This document shows, in pieces, positions 25,610 through 33,073 of a stretch of DNA of 58,092 bases (position 1 is the stretch's first letter; each line of letters begins with the position of its first letter). The notes under the pieces were generated by a model that searched no databases, was not told the origin of the DNA, and saw only the letters and a list, made by a program, of their open reading frames with translations. The position numbers were made by a program, and so were the translations under genes. Where the stretch lies: positions 1 through 58,092 of the IMG/VR virus record IMGVR_UViG_3300047585_000006; one strand, 5' to 3'. Source of the DNA: a virus.

Positions 25610-26563
25610 TTACGCTCCTCGGGCTTGAACGCCTTGCTGCATCTTGAGCATGTAACCCTCTTGCAGAGCTTCCCAATTGTTCAAGAAAATGTTCTTCTGT
25701 TCCTCAGTCAATCCTTCTGCACGGCCAAGCAACGCAGCTTTGAACTGGCCGTTGGCGTATCCCGCACGCGGATCGTCCGCGAATTGCCACATGAGTGCGA
25801 GGAATCCCCAATCGTAGACATACTGCATGAAGTCAGGCAGCGGTGCCCACGTTTGATTCATACTCGTGATGCCGGGTGCCGCAAGCTGAACATGGACTGA
25901 GACGGGGTAAGGTTTGTCGGGTGCCGCACTCATTCGGAAGGTAACATTTCCGTTACCATCTTCAACGTGCGGTGAGATGAACTCTGGGCGGGCCTTGAAA
26001 GATTCGAGTGCGAGGTTGTTCTTGACCGTCAATTCCCACCACTTCAACGGAGTTCCCGTCGCCGTGAGGTCGAGGACACTTGCGTGTTCGACGTGCGAGA
26101 AAGTCGGTGCTGGGATCGTATAGTCCTGAGTCGTGACGTTCGTGAACGTCCCGGCAGTCGTATCGGGGCCTGCGTCTGCGAACTGGACATTAGCCGTGAA
26201 GCCCGAGCCAGTCGCGGTCTGGATAATCGTGACTTTACCGTTCAACCCGGCGAGTGCTCCGGTGAACCCGCCGATGATGACGATGTTCTGCGAGGCGAAA
26301 GTGTTCGTCGCGGATACGGTCAGTACACCAGATGCGACAGAAGCAGTCGTGCTCGTCGCGGCATTCGGAGTCGGATTACAAGTGAACACCAACTCCAGAT
26401 TGTTCCACCACCATTCAAACGGAGGACTCAAAATTACCTGTTGGACTAAATTCGCCGCAGTTCTCGCGGGTTCGAGGGAATTTCCAATGACGGGATTACG
26501 ATTGAACGATAGTCTCTTCGACCAGTTAATAGTGTCTTGGATCGTCCGTGTTGAGATCGGCAT
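25610..26563 (-). CDS. Tail or neck structural protein, 317 aa
   Basis: The protein has two parts split by a beta-rich insert (about 70-150, VTIIQTATGSGFTANVQFAD). The flanks contain Trp-rich segments (FEWWWNNLELVF, KWWELTVKNNLA) and a conserved-looking C-terminus (ADDPRAGYANGQFKAALLGRAEGLTEEQ) typical of phage adaptor proteins. Context suggests the neck or tail hub. Not confidently assignable. Confidence 0.6.
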   Translation of the reverse strand: MPISTRTIQDTINWSKRLSFNRNPVIGNSLEPARTAANLVQQVILSPPFEWWWNNLELVFTCNPTPNAATSTTASVASGVLTVSATNTFASQNIVIIGGFTGALAGLNGKVTIIQTATGSGFTANVQFADAGPDTTAGTFTNVTTQDYTIPAPTFSHVEHASVLDLTATGTPLKWWELTVKNNLALESFKARPEFISPHVEDGNGNVTFRMSAAPDKPYPVSVHVQLAAPGITSMNQTWAPLPDFMQYVYDWGFLALMWQFADDPRAGYANGQFKAALLGRAEGLTEEQKNIFLNNWEALQEGYMLKMQQGVQARGA

Positions 26564-26578
26564 AAATTCTTGGTGTCC

Positions 26579-26989
26579 TTAGTCCTGCTTGGCAAGTTTG
26601 CGGGTTACGTCGAAAACGAAAACAAACGGGGCGAACACCCAGAGCCAATCTCCCAAAATCAGTCCGAAATCCCCGATGGAATAGATATTTCCAAGATCGA
26701 ATACATCGGCCATCGCATTTAGATGGGTCTTGTGCGTCATCACACAATGAACATCATCAAGCATTACAGTGCCGTCAACGTCTTCCATTGCGGGCTGGGG
26801 CTTCATGATGGGAGAAGCAACAAACTTTTGTTCCGCCGTCGCCGCTTCAGTTTTCTTTTCATTGAGCATGACAGGAAAAGTGTCGTGATTGGCAATCAAT
26901 ACAATTTGGTTAGAAGCCGCACCCAGTACTGTCAGCAACAGGGGCAGGGCAAGGATGTACAGCGAGGTCTTCTTGAGGAACTTCAACAT
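26579..26989 (-). CDS. Membrane protein of unknown function
   Basis: An N-terminal hydrophobic helix (TSLYILALPLLLTVLGAAS) and a C-terminal one (LILGDWLWVFAPFVFVFDV) flank a polar loop of about 75 residues. This pattern matches a phage membrane protein found with tail and lysis genes in several phages. I prefer the ATG at 26989, because the longer form (from 27010) adds seven residues with no ribosome site. Confidence 0.6.
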   Translation of the reverse strand: MLKFLKKTSLYILALPLLLTVLGAASNQIVLIANHDTFPVMLNEKKTEAATAEQKFVASPIMKPQPAMEDVDGTVMLDDVHCVMTHKTHLNAMADVFDLGNIYSIGDFGLILGDWLWVFAPFVFVFDVTRKLAKQD

Positions 26990-27015
26990 GGCTTGTGTCC
27001 GACAGGGCATCCGTA

Positions 27016-27618
27016 TTACGTGGTCTCTTTCGAGTCCCCTGTTCCACGAGCGTATTTGGCGAGATAACTGGTGACTTTATCCCAGAGCGGTTCAATCCGT
27101 CCTAATGCCGTGTTACAAGCACCACACAATACGCCTCTGTGCGTGCCCTCTCGACCATGTTCATGATCAGTATGCCAGACCTTCGTGAATCCTTTACCCC
27201 AAGTCAAACTAGTGATGCCGCAAAGAGCACATGCCCCGCCTTGAGACGCGAGTTGTGCGTCCCTGTCATAATCACGGCCATAGCGGATTCCGTTCTGGGA
27301 TTTAATTCGTCCTCGATACATCACATCGGGGTATTTCTTACGGAAACGTTTGTGCTCATCATGGCTACATTGGATGCACTTTCGCCCGTCCTTCTTACCC
27401 TTCCTGAATCTCTGAAAGGTATTCTCCAGCGTGAGTTCGTGTCCGTGAACGCAATGTATTTTCTTAGGCCAGCGAAGTTCCGGAGGAAGCGAATGCAAGT
27501 TAGCCTTTTGCCATTTAGTACTATTAGTACGACGGCATTCTTTACAATGAATATACTTCCGAAACATGTAACTATTTTCGGGGGTCATCAAATGCCCATT
27601 TTTACAGTGTTCTCTCAT
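27016..27618 (-). CDS. Free-standing homing endonuclease, endonuclease VII-like
   Basis: The 200-residue protein has tandem zinc-ribbon-like repeats (CKNGHLMTPENSY...CKEC and CVHGHELTLENTF...CIQC), then CALCGITS, the catalytic WHTDHEHGREGTHRGVLC and CNTALGRI. It has its own promoter (27625-27653) and ends six bases before the next in-frame ATG. Confidence 0.9.
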   Translation of the reverse strand: MREHCKNGHLMTPENSYMFRKYIHCKECRRTNSTKWQKANLHSLPPELRWPKKIHCVHGHELTLENTFQRFRKGKKDGRKCIQCSHDEHKRFRKKYPDVMYRGRIKSQNGIRYGRDYDRDAQLASQGGACALCGITSLTWGKGFTKVWHTDHEHGREGTHRGVLCGACNTALGRIEPLWDKVTSYLAKYARGTGDSKETT

Positions 27619-27624
27619 CCTTCA

Positions 27625-27653
27625 AGTTTAGCACGAATAAAAGGCAAAGTCAA
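27625..27653 (-). promoter_or_regulatory. Sigma-70-type promoter for the 27016-27618 endonuclease
   Basis: TTGACT (27653-27648), a 17-base spacer and TAAACT (27630-27625) on the minus strand, within the 60-base gap after the tail gene at 27679. Confidence 0.7.
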
Positions 27654-27678
27654 TAGGCGGTAAGTTGTTGATTATAAA

Positions 27679-28767
27679 TCAGTACGCCCAAGGGCCATAC
27701 GGTTGACTTGGCGTACATACGTTGAACCCCCACCCGGTATCCATGACCCCCGGACTCGATGGGACGAAGCCCCAGTCATCTTCCTCCCGCGAGCCTTGAC
27801 GAACGGCATTGTCGAGAGCCATCATCCAGAGCTTCATCTCCGTTTCAAATTTCATTCGGAGTTTTGGATCAGGATGGAATCGGTAGCACTGGGCGAAGAA
27901 CCCCGTCTTGAGATACGTGAAGTAGTCGTCGGGGATTGGTTCAAGGTACTGGCCGAGTGATGTAAATTGGGGTACGCGTGCTTGTGCGACAGGCTGGAGT
28001 TCCCACACGGGACCAGTCTGCGTTGGCATCGGGTTGATGCGGAAGCCTTGACCTTTGGGGTTGATGGCCGTCCACACAACGGAGCCGTCATCAACCGTCG
28101 GTGGAACTGCGGTCGGGTTAAGCAATGTCGGATAGAGATTGTTGGGATTCTGATTGGTGATGAAAGGATTCACGTCACCGCACGTCCCATAAGTCGTCAA
28201 CGCCCACAGATTGCCGAAGGAGTCCTCAACTTGAGTAGTCGGATTCGCTGGGCAGGACATCAGGCCGAGAGGATTCGTGTACACGACGCCGGGACCGGGA
28301 TTGGACAATCCGGTCAACGAATCGTTGACACTCTGTCCCCACTGTCCGTACTGCATCGAGTCGTTCTGAATCCACTGAATCTTGGCGAGGTTGCCCGTCT
28401 GGGCATTGGTCAGGAGTACGTCTCGCTTGACCTCGACAACGCGAAACGGCTTGGGTTGCTGCGTCGAGCTAGTGTTGTAGGCCCCGCAGCTTTCGAGCCA
28501 GCCGATGTAGATGTTGTTTTGTGCGTAGTCTTGCTGGTAACTGTTCACAAAGAACGGCGTGATGTAAACCCGGTTGAACTTGAAGTTGAACGGAGAACCT
28601 TTGGAGCTTCCGGCCAACATCGCAGTCATCGCATCATTGATAGCAGACAGGGCTACGAGTTCGTAACTGCCGCCAGTAGGAAGAGTCGGGGCTAGGTCGC
28701 CCATCGCTCGTGCGATGTCCACGAGGGCCTGCACAGTATATGAACTATTATATGAACTATTTCCCAT
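27679..28767 (-). CDS. Tail/neck structural protein, 362 aa
   Basis: The start at 28767 (MGNSSYNSSYT) is taken because the frame upstream is occupied by an HNH gene. The protein has an N-terminal helical part, a Pro/Asn/Thr-rich insert containing a module with VDDGSVVWTAI (about 230-260) also seen in other virion proteins here, and a conserved-looking C-terminus (PDPKLRMKFETEMKLWMMAL). It probably belongs to the head-tail connector or tail. Confidence 0.6.
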   Translation of the reverse strand: MGNSSYNSSYTVQALVDIARAMGDLAPTLPTGGSYELVALSAINDAMTAMLAGSSKGSPFNFKFNRVYITPFFVNSYQQDYAQNNIYIGWLESCGAYNTSSTQQPKPFRVVEVKRDVLLTNAQTGNLAKIQWIQNDSMQYGQWGQSVNDSLTGLSNPGPGVVYTNPLGLMSCPANPTTQVEDSFGNLWALTTYGTCGDVNPFITNQNPNNLYPTLLNPTAVPPTVDDGSVVWTAINPKGQGFRINPMPTQTGPVWELQPVAQARVPQFTSLGQYLEPIPDDYFTYLKTGFFAQCYRFHPDPKLRMKFETEMKLWMMALDNAVRQGSREEDDWGFVPSSPGVMDTGWGFNVCTPSQPYGPWAY

Positions 28768-29218
28768 AGAAGTTCTCCAGATAATCAGCGGCTTCACGAA
28801 GTAAGTTCGGGTTATCCGAAAAGAAGCCAAGACCCCTATTATGAGTATCACACATGAGTCCACGAACTTTCTGGGTAGTGTGACAGTGGTCTATAACTTC
28901 AATTGAACGTCCGCACGACGGAAGAATACACACGCCATTTTGCTTCTTATACATCTCATCATACCGCTCTTGAGTGATACGATATTTGCATTTCAGCCGA
29001 TGACGATGCCCGCTTTCACGATTTCTCTTCCGATACTCTATGAGATTCTTTTCTCGGTATCCTTTTTGTTGTATAGCCACGTGATGCCTATTAACCGAGT
29101 ACCGAAGTCTGTCACAAGCCTTACAACAAATTTGACCCGTCGCCTTCATATAGACGTTTTCTGAAGTTAACTCATGCCCCTTACGACAATGCGTAGGAAC
29201 TCCACGTTTGTGATACAT
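28757..29218 (-). CDS. Free-standing homing endonuclease, endonuclease VII-like
   Basis: The start at 29218 has AGGAG seven bases upstream; the longer frame would begin inside a terminator hairpin. Motifs: CRKGHELTSENVY...CKACD, CILPSC, VIDHCHTTQKVRGLMC and the tail NRGLGFFSDNP...AADYL. The stop overlaps the next gene's start by 11 bases. Confidence 0.92.
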   Translation of the reverse strand: MYHKRGVPTHCRKGHELTSENVYMKATGQICCKACDRLRYSVNRHHVAIQQKGYREKNLIEYRKRNRESGHRHRLKCKYRITQERYDEMYKKQNGVCILPSCGRSIEVIDHCHTTQKVRGLMCDTHNRGLGFFSDNPNLLREAADYLENFYGK

Positions 29219-29240
29219 ATTTCTCCTATGAAAAGAAAAT

Positions 29241-29265
29241 GGGGTGGTGTTCATAGCACCACCCC
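29241..29265 (-). terminator. Terminator between 29300-29965 and the endonuclease
   Basis: A 9-bp stem (GGGGTGGTG with CACCACCCC) is followed on the minus strand by ATTTTCTTTT. A second hairpin (29268-29290, CTTGTGG/CCACAAG around a GTAATTAAT loop) stands just before it. The same double-hairpin order occurs at 43307-43352. Confidence 0.8.
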
Positions 29266-29299
29266 GACTTGTGGGTAATTAATCCACAAGCTATGATGG

Positions 29300-29965
29300 T
29301 CATCTTAGGGTCGTCGATGCGATATTCTCACGGTAGATTCCAGCGGCGTCATACTCACGCCCGTCTTCATCTGCCTTGAAGAATCGGCACTGCACTGACG
29401 TAGACATCGAGTTGTTGGTCTCGAACATCGTCGCCCGCTTGTAGTCCTCAATGGCCGCTTGGAAGCGAACCTTATCGAACTGGCCATCCACGGGAGCAAC
29501 TGCACGGCCCCTCGCGTCGAAGAAGTAATTCTTCTCGACCGGGGGTGCCCATGTGCGACCGCAACGGAGACAGCGGACCCAGATGTCGCCGTTAATCATC
29601 TGGTGTTTAATCACGGCGTACTGGTTAGAATTTCCACCAGTGGACAGTACACGCACGTCGCGTGCTGAAGCCATTCCGCCCTTGCGGTGCGAGCAACGAT
29701 TGAACCGATAGTTATCGGTCGCTTCCTGCTGTCGGATCGAGAGACCTTGCTGTTCCCGATCTTCCTGAATCTGTTTGTCGCGGATTTCGCGGTCGGCAAG
29801 TTTCGCCTTCAGGTCTTTAATGTGATACTTACGCTCCTCAATTTCGAGCGTCTTGGCTTCGAGTTCCTGCTTCTTCAACCGAAGCTCCATCAGTTTCGCT
29901 TCGAGTTCCGCCTGTTTGATCTGCTCCTCGACAGACTGAACCACTTCCTTGGTTTCTTCTTTCAC
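29300..29965 (-). CDS. Coiled-coil and zinc-ribbon phage protein
   Basis: Translation starts with GTG behind AGGAGG. Residues 1-85 are a long Lys/Glu/Gln coiled coil. Residues about 90-140 contain CSHRKGG and CLRCGRTW, a split four-ligand zinc site. The remainder is a small mixed domain. Proteins of this layout occur near tail genes in many phages without known function. Confidence 0.65.
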   Translation of the reverse strand: MKEETKEVVQSVEEQIKQAELEAKLMELRLKKQELEAKTLEIEERKYHIKDLKAKLADREIRDKQIQEDREQQGLSIRQQEATDNYRFNRCSHRKGGMASARDVRVLSTGGNSNQYAVIKHQMINGDIWVRCLRCGRTWAPPVEKNYFFDARGRAVAPVDGQFDKVRFQAAIEDYKRATMFETNNSMSTSVQCRFFKADEDGREYDAAGIYRENIASTTLR

Positions 29966-29973
29966 AACTCCTC

Positions 29974-30408
29974 CTATAGGATTTCGATCACGTCTGAAGG
30001 CTGTAAATATTCCACAGCTTTCATCAGCACCGCAATGTTGTCCTTACAACATCCCAACATGCGATTGCATGGTTTACACAAAACTCCGCGAAACTTCTCC
30101 GTTACGTGGTCGTGATCAGTATCCCACATAACGCCGTCGCCCGAACCCCCACAGATCGCACATTGCTTTCCTTGGGCTTCAAATAAAACACGACGTTGTT
30201 CAAGAGTAATTCCACACAGCCTCATCAATGCTTGAGACTGTTGTACTTCTTTCGTCTTGTCATAGTTCGCCCTCGTAACTTCACGATGACAAATTTTGCA
30301 ATAACTCGACATCTTTTTCGGAGTAAAGTGATACTTCGCAACGGGCTTGTTTTCTCCGCATTTCGGACAGATTTTACAACCATCGACTACAAAATTCTTA
30401 GTCTTCAA
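29974..30408 (-). CDS. Free-standing homing endonuclease, endonuclease VII-like
   Basis: Motifs: CPKCGEN...CKIC, YDKTKE linker, CAICGGSG, MWDTDHDHVTEKFRGVLC and CNRMLGCCKDN...AVEYL. The start is uncertain. The frame stays open further upstream but overlaps the preceding gene, so I take a TTG at 30408 behind AAGG; GTG at 30417 is an alternative. The stop lies inside the ribosome site of the next gene. Confidence 0.85.
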   Translation of the reverse strand: MKTKNFVVDGCKICPKCGENKPVAKYHFTPKKMSSYCKICHREVTRANYDKTKEVQQSQALMRLCGITLEQRRVLFEAQGKQCAICGGSGDGVMWDTDHDHVTEKFRGVLCKPCNRMLGCCKDNIAVLMKAVEYLQPSDVIEIL

Positions 30409-31072
30409 GACGTCCACCTTGATTTCTAAACGCTTGAAGAGTTCGATTGTACCTATCGAATGCTGGAGTCGTACTAGGTTTTCCAAACACTTCAATAGCT
30501 TTTTTCTCAGATATGATTCCGTGAAGAATAATCTGGAGAAGAGGCGTTCGCCAACCCCTGAATTTTTCGTCGAGGGGAACCCCGTGTTCATCAAACCGAA
30601 GAGTGGAAAGTTCCGGCATGAAGCCTGCTTGGACCCAACAAGCAACTCTTGGTTCTTGATTAAGGTGCTGAACTACCAACGTCAGTTTTCCAGCTTGAGG
30701 ATGTCTGCGATACCAACAGTTCACTCCGGCTTGTTTCAGCTTATGAAGAAACACGATAGAGTGCATGATATGACCAATGCGGTCAGGTTCATTGGCATAT
30801 TCTTTCGGGTGTGCCCATTGATATTCCTTGGCCTGTTCGGCGGCCCCTTCTTTAAGGCGGGCCAATTCTTCCTTCGTCTGGTTGCTGGCCTCGGCGTCAC
30901 TTCGGCGGCTGGCGTATTCCGCCATCGCCTCGATCATTGCTGGATCAGTTTCGACAGGCGTCAACTCTTCGTCATAACTCTTAGTTGAGCGTCGAGCAAC
31001 TGCGGGTTCACCCTGAATTGCTTCGGGGGCCGCGTCTTCCCATCGTTGCATGTACTCTTCGTTTGTCGGCAA
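30398..31072 (-). CDS. Hypothetical protein, about 224 aa
   Basis: I place the start at TTG 31072, behind AGGAGGAG and just after the stop of the 46-aa gene; an in-frame TTG at 31132 has no ribosome site. The N-terminus is acidic and helical. The C-terminal half has a mixed fold (HIMHSIVFLHKLKQ, then TLVVQHLNQEPRVACWVQ). Not recognised. It lies between capsid-region and tail genes. Confidence 0.6.
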   Translation of the reverse strand: MPTNEEYMQRWEDAAPEAIQGEPAVARRSTKSYDEELTPVETDPAMIEAMAEYASRRSDAEASNQTKEELARLKEGAAEQAKEYQWAHPKEYANEPDRIGHIMHSIVFLHKLKQAGVNCWYRRHPQAGKLTLVVQHLNQEPRVACWVQAGFMPELSTLRFDEHGVPLDEKFRGWRTPLLQIILHGIISEKKAIEVFGKPSTTPAFDRYNRTLQAFRNQGGRLED

Positions 31073-31080
31073 ATCTCCTC

Positions 31081-31221
31081 CTAGAATGTGAGACACTTCG
31101 TCCAGAACCCGAACGTGATTGTTATAATCCAACGATACAATCCAGCAGGGTCTTGAACACTAGGGCTTTTACTAAAGTAAATGCCAAACCCAAAACAACT
31201 TCTTGATTTCGTAAAACTCAT
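31081..31221 (-). CDS. Small hydrophobic protein, 46 aa
   Basis: The ATG at 31221 has a perfect GGAGGAG six bases upstream and follows a terminator hairpin. The product starts MSFTKSRSCFGFGIYF and has an aromatic hydrophobic C-terminus (WIITITFGFW), perhaps membrane-inserted. Its stop is positioned so that CTAGGAGGAG provides the ribosome site of the next gene. Confidence 0.55.
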   Translation of the reverse strand: MSFTKSRSCFGFGIYFSKSPSVQDPAGLYRWIITITFGFWTKCLTF

Positions 31222-31245
31222 TTCTCCTCCAAGATGTAAAATTGA

Positions 31246-31281
31246 CGGACGCCTCGGTAGGCGTCATTCACAAGGCGTCCG
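31246..31281 (-). terminator. Terminator-like hairpin
   Basis: An inverted repeat CGGACGCCT/AGGCGTCCG is followed on the minus strand by TCAATTTTACA. It separates the coiled-coil gene 31371-31628 from the 46-aa gene. Confidence 0.6.
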
Positions 31282-31370
31282 ACCTTTGATGTTGTAGACC
31301 AACCTGTGGTGAAGGGATCAGCCCCACTCGGTATTGGCGTTTCACCCGCGTGTTAACCCGCTGGTTCCAC

Positions 31371-31628
31371 CTATGTCCCCGGTTCGAGCAATCCGCTCTC
31401 GCTCGGGTCCGTGCCCTTGACATCAAACTCGCCGTTACAGAACGCTTTGAATACGTCGTCGTTCTCCTTCGCAAGTTCAACTTGCGTACGTAGCGTCGTG
31501 GCCGTGGCACGAAGTACCCGAACCACCTGACGCAAAACTCGGTTGCTGTTTCGTAGCCGATCATTCTCTTCCCGCAGAATCTCATTCGATTCCACGACGG
31601 CTTCCAGCGTGAATGTCTCCTCCGACAT
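31371..31628 (-). CDS. Small coiled-coil protein, 85 aa
   Basis: The ATG at 31628 follows AGGAGGGG. Residues 8-58 form a leucine/valine/arginine coiled coil (EENDRLRNSNRVLRQVVRVL). The tail is acidic. No family. Confidence 0.6.
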   Translation of the reverse strand: MSEETFTLEAVVESNEILREENDRLRNSNRVLRQVVRVLRATATTLRTQVELAKENDDVFKAFCNGEFDVKGTDPSESGLLEPGT

Positions 31629-31651
31629 AACCCCTCCTATGAACAGAAAGC

Positions 31652-31690
31652 GGCCAACTCGATGCACCTTTGGAGTGAATTGAGTTGGCC
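31652..31690 (-). terminator. Terminator-like hairpin after Ig-like virion gene
   Basis: The 9-bp stem GGCCAACTC/GAGTTGGCC has a 21-base loop and is followed on the minus strand by GCTTTCTGTTC. It lies between 31748 and 31628. Confidence 0.6.
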
Positions 31691-31747
31691 TGCCTCCTAG
31701 ATATTATCCATGCCTCTCAAGATAAGCCACGGATTTTTGCGTACCGA

Positions 31748-32359
31748 CTAAGGCACGACGGTGACAACAACCTGCACGTAAATTTTCATCACGGGCTGGT
31801 CTGCTGGTGGCTGTGCCGTGTTACCCAGCGTGTTATCGAAAGTAGCGAACGCCACTTCGATGATAGCTTGACCGGGGTTCAACGCGGTAATGGTGATACC
31901 TGCCGTGCTGCCGCTGATTCCCGCTGCCGCGACAGAAGCAACGTCGGCGGAATAACCCGCAAAATTGCTGGGTCGATACCACGACGGGCTGCCTGCCGAG
32001 GGGTTGTTGTACGAGACTGCCGTAAACTGGTCGAGATCGCTAGGATCGTACGGGTTGTTCTGTACGTCAACTAGCCCTGCGGTCAGAGCCGCTGAGGTCT
32101 CGTAAGTGCCCGCACCGCTCACAGACAGCGTGATCGCGTACTGAGCATTCGGGTAACCGGGAGCCGTTGCGACGGAACTAGACCCGCCCTCAGTTGCACC
32201 GATACCTTGACCGTTGCCGCCGTTGGAGCCGGGGTGACCCAGACTCCCGCCTGAATGATTCGACAGAGCCGAGGCCCCGGTTCCACCAGACAGTACGACG
32301 TATGCTGCTACACCCAAGCCGTCCGTGGGGACATGCTGGGGGTTTGGATTTCCACTCAT
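31748..32359 (-). CDS. Virion protein with bacterial Ig-like (BIG2-type) domain
   Basis: After a Gly/Asn/Ser-rich N-terminus (about 1-65), the C-terminal 130 residues match bacterial Ig-like domains: ITLSVSGAGTYETSAALTAG, then VASVAAAGISGSTAGITITA and GQAIIEVAFATFD. It is the first gene after the capsid gene apart from an inserted HNH. It is likely a capsid decoration or head protein. Confidence 0.7.
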   Translation of the reverse strand: MSGNPNPQHVPTDGLGVAAYVVLSGGTGASALSNHSGGSLGHPGSNGGNGQGIGATEGGSSSVATAPGYPNAQYAITLSVSGAGTYETSAALTAGLVDVQNNPYDPSDLDQFTAVSYNNPSAGSPSWYRPSNFAGYSADVASVAAAGISGSTAGITITALNPGQAIIEVAFATFDNTLGNTAQPPADQPVMKIYVQVVVTVVP

Positions 32360-32360
32360 T

Positions 32361-32984
32361 TTAATTTCTCTTTTCTGCGAGAGCCTTAGCCCTCGTCAAG
32401 ATTTCTGTAATTCTCATGTCCACAATCAGAGATGGAATCTGGTGCCCATAAGCCCTAGTCAATGCCATTTCTAACCAAGCCCTTAACGAAAACTTTGACT
32501 TGCTAGCTTGACATGACAACTGCGAACTTTCAGGATGTGAACCGCAGCACGGGACTAGGTTTCCGGGTTGATGACCGAGCGATGAATCGATTCGGTCTAG
32601 CCCCCAGACTTTACCTTCTTCGGGAACTCTCCCACAATAAGTACATGGTCGAGCATTTCCATTCTCGTCGAGGTAGTAATGAATCGCCTCAGTCGGGTTT
32701 GAAAATCCAAAATTTCGTCCTGCTACTTTGTCTGTCCACCGCATTCCAAGATATCGTTTCCGAATAATCTTGTAATAACCGTTAGACATACTTTTGGCAC
32801 GGTTTGTAAACTCTTGCCCTGCTCTCGTGTAACTCTTGAGCGTTCCATCTTTTCTCCACTCAGCAGCCCAGTCATCTACCGCTCCGATTGAGAGATTCAA
32901 TCGTTGAGAGATTTCTTGGGGTCCTCGCTGTTGGAGCAATAATTCAAGCGTCTTTCGACGCACGTCTTCAGAATGTGCTTTCAT
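32361..32984 (-). CDS. HNH-type homing endonuclease with N-terminal helix-turn-helix
   Basis: Residues 8-45 form a helix-turn-helix (KTLELLLQQRGPQEISQRLN, LSIGAVDDW). The HNH part contains CTYCGRVPEEGKVWGLDRID and GNLVPCC. The final CxxCNxxK zinc-knuckle is altered (GSHPESSQLSC), so the enzyme may be degenerate or a variant. AAGGAG precedes the ATG, and a terminator stands between it and the capsid gene. Its stop is one base before the next ATG. Confidence 0.8.
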   Translation of the reverse strand: MKAHSEDVRRKTLELLLQQRGPQEISQRLNLSIGAVDDWAAEWRKDGTLKSYTRAGQEFTNRAKSMSNGYYKIIRKRYLGMRWTDKVAGRNFGFSNPTEAIHYYLDENGNARPCTYCGRVPEEGKVWGLDRIDSSLGHQPGNLVPCCGSHPESSQLSCQASKSKFSLRAWLEMALTRAYGHQIPSLIVDMRITEILTRAKALAEKRN

Positions 32985-33013
32985 CTTCTCTCCTTAATAG
33001 AGAATATGAAAAC

Positions 33014-33036
33014 GGAGGGTGATTAAGGCACCCTCC
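33014..33036 (-). terminator. Terminator after the major capsid gene
   Basis: The 8-bp stem GGAGGGTG/CACCCTCC is followed on the minus strand by GTTTTCATATTCT. It lies 38 bases past the last capsid exon and just before the ribosome site of the HNH gene. Confidence 0.8.
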
Positions 33037-33073
33037 ATCTTCATGACACAACCTAGCTAATAGCTGCAATTTG

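Noticed and set aside
28768-28863. Longer start for the 27679-28767 tail protein
   Set aside because: The extra 32 residues overlap the upstream HNH gene out of frame and look like antisense-type sequence; MGNSSYN at 28767 is a better start.
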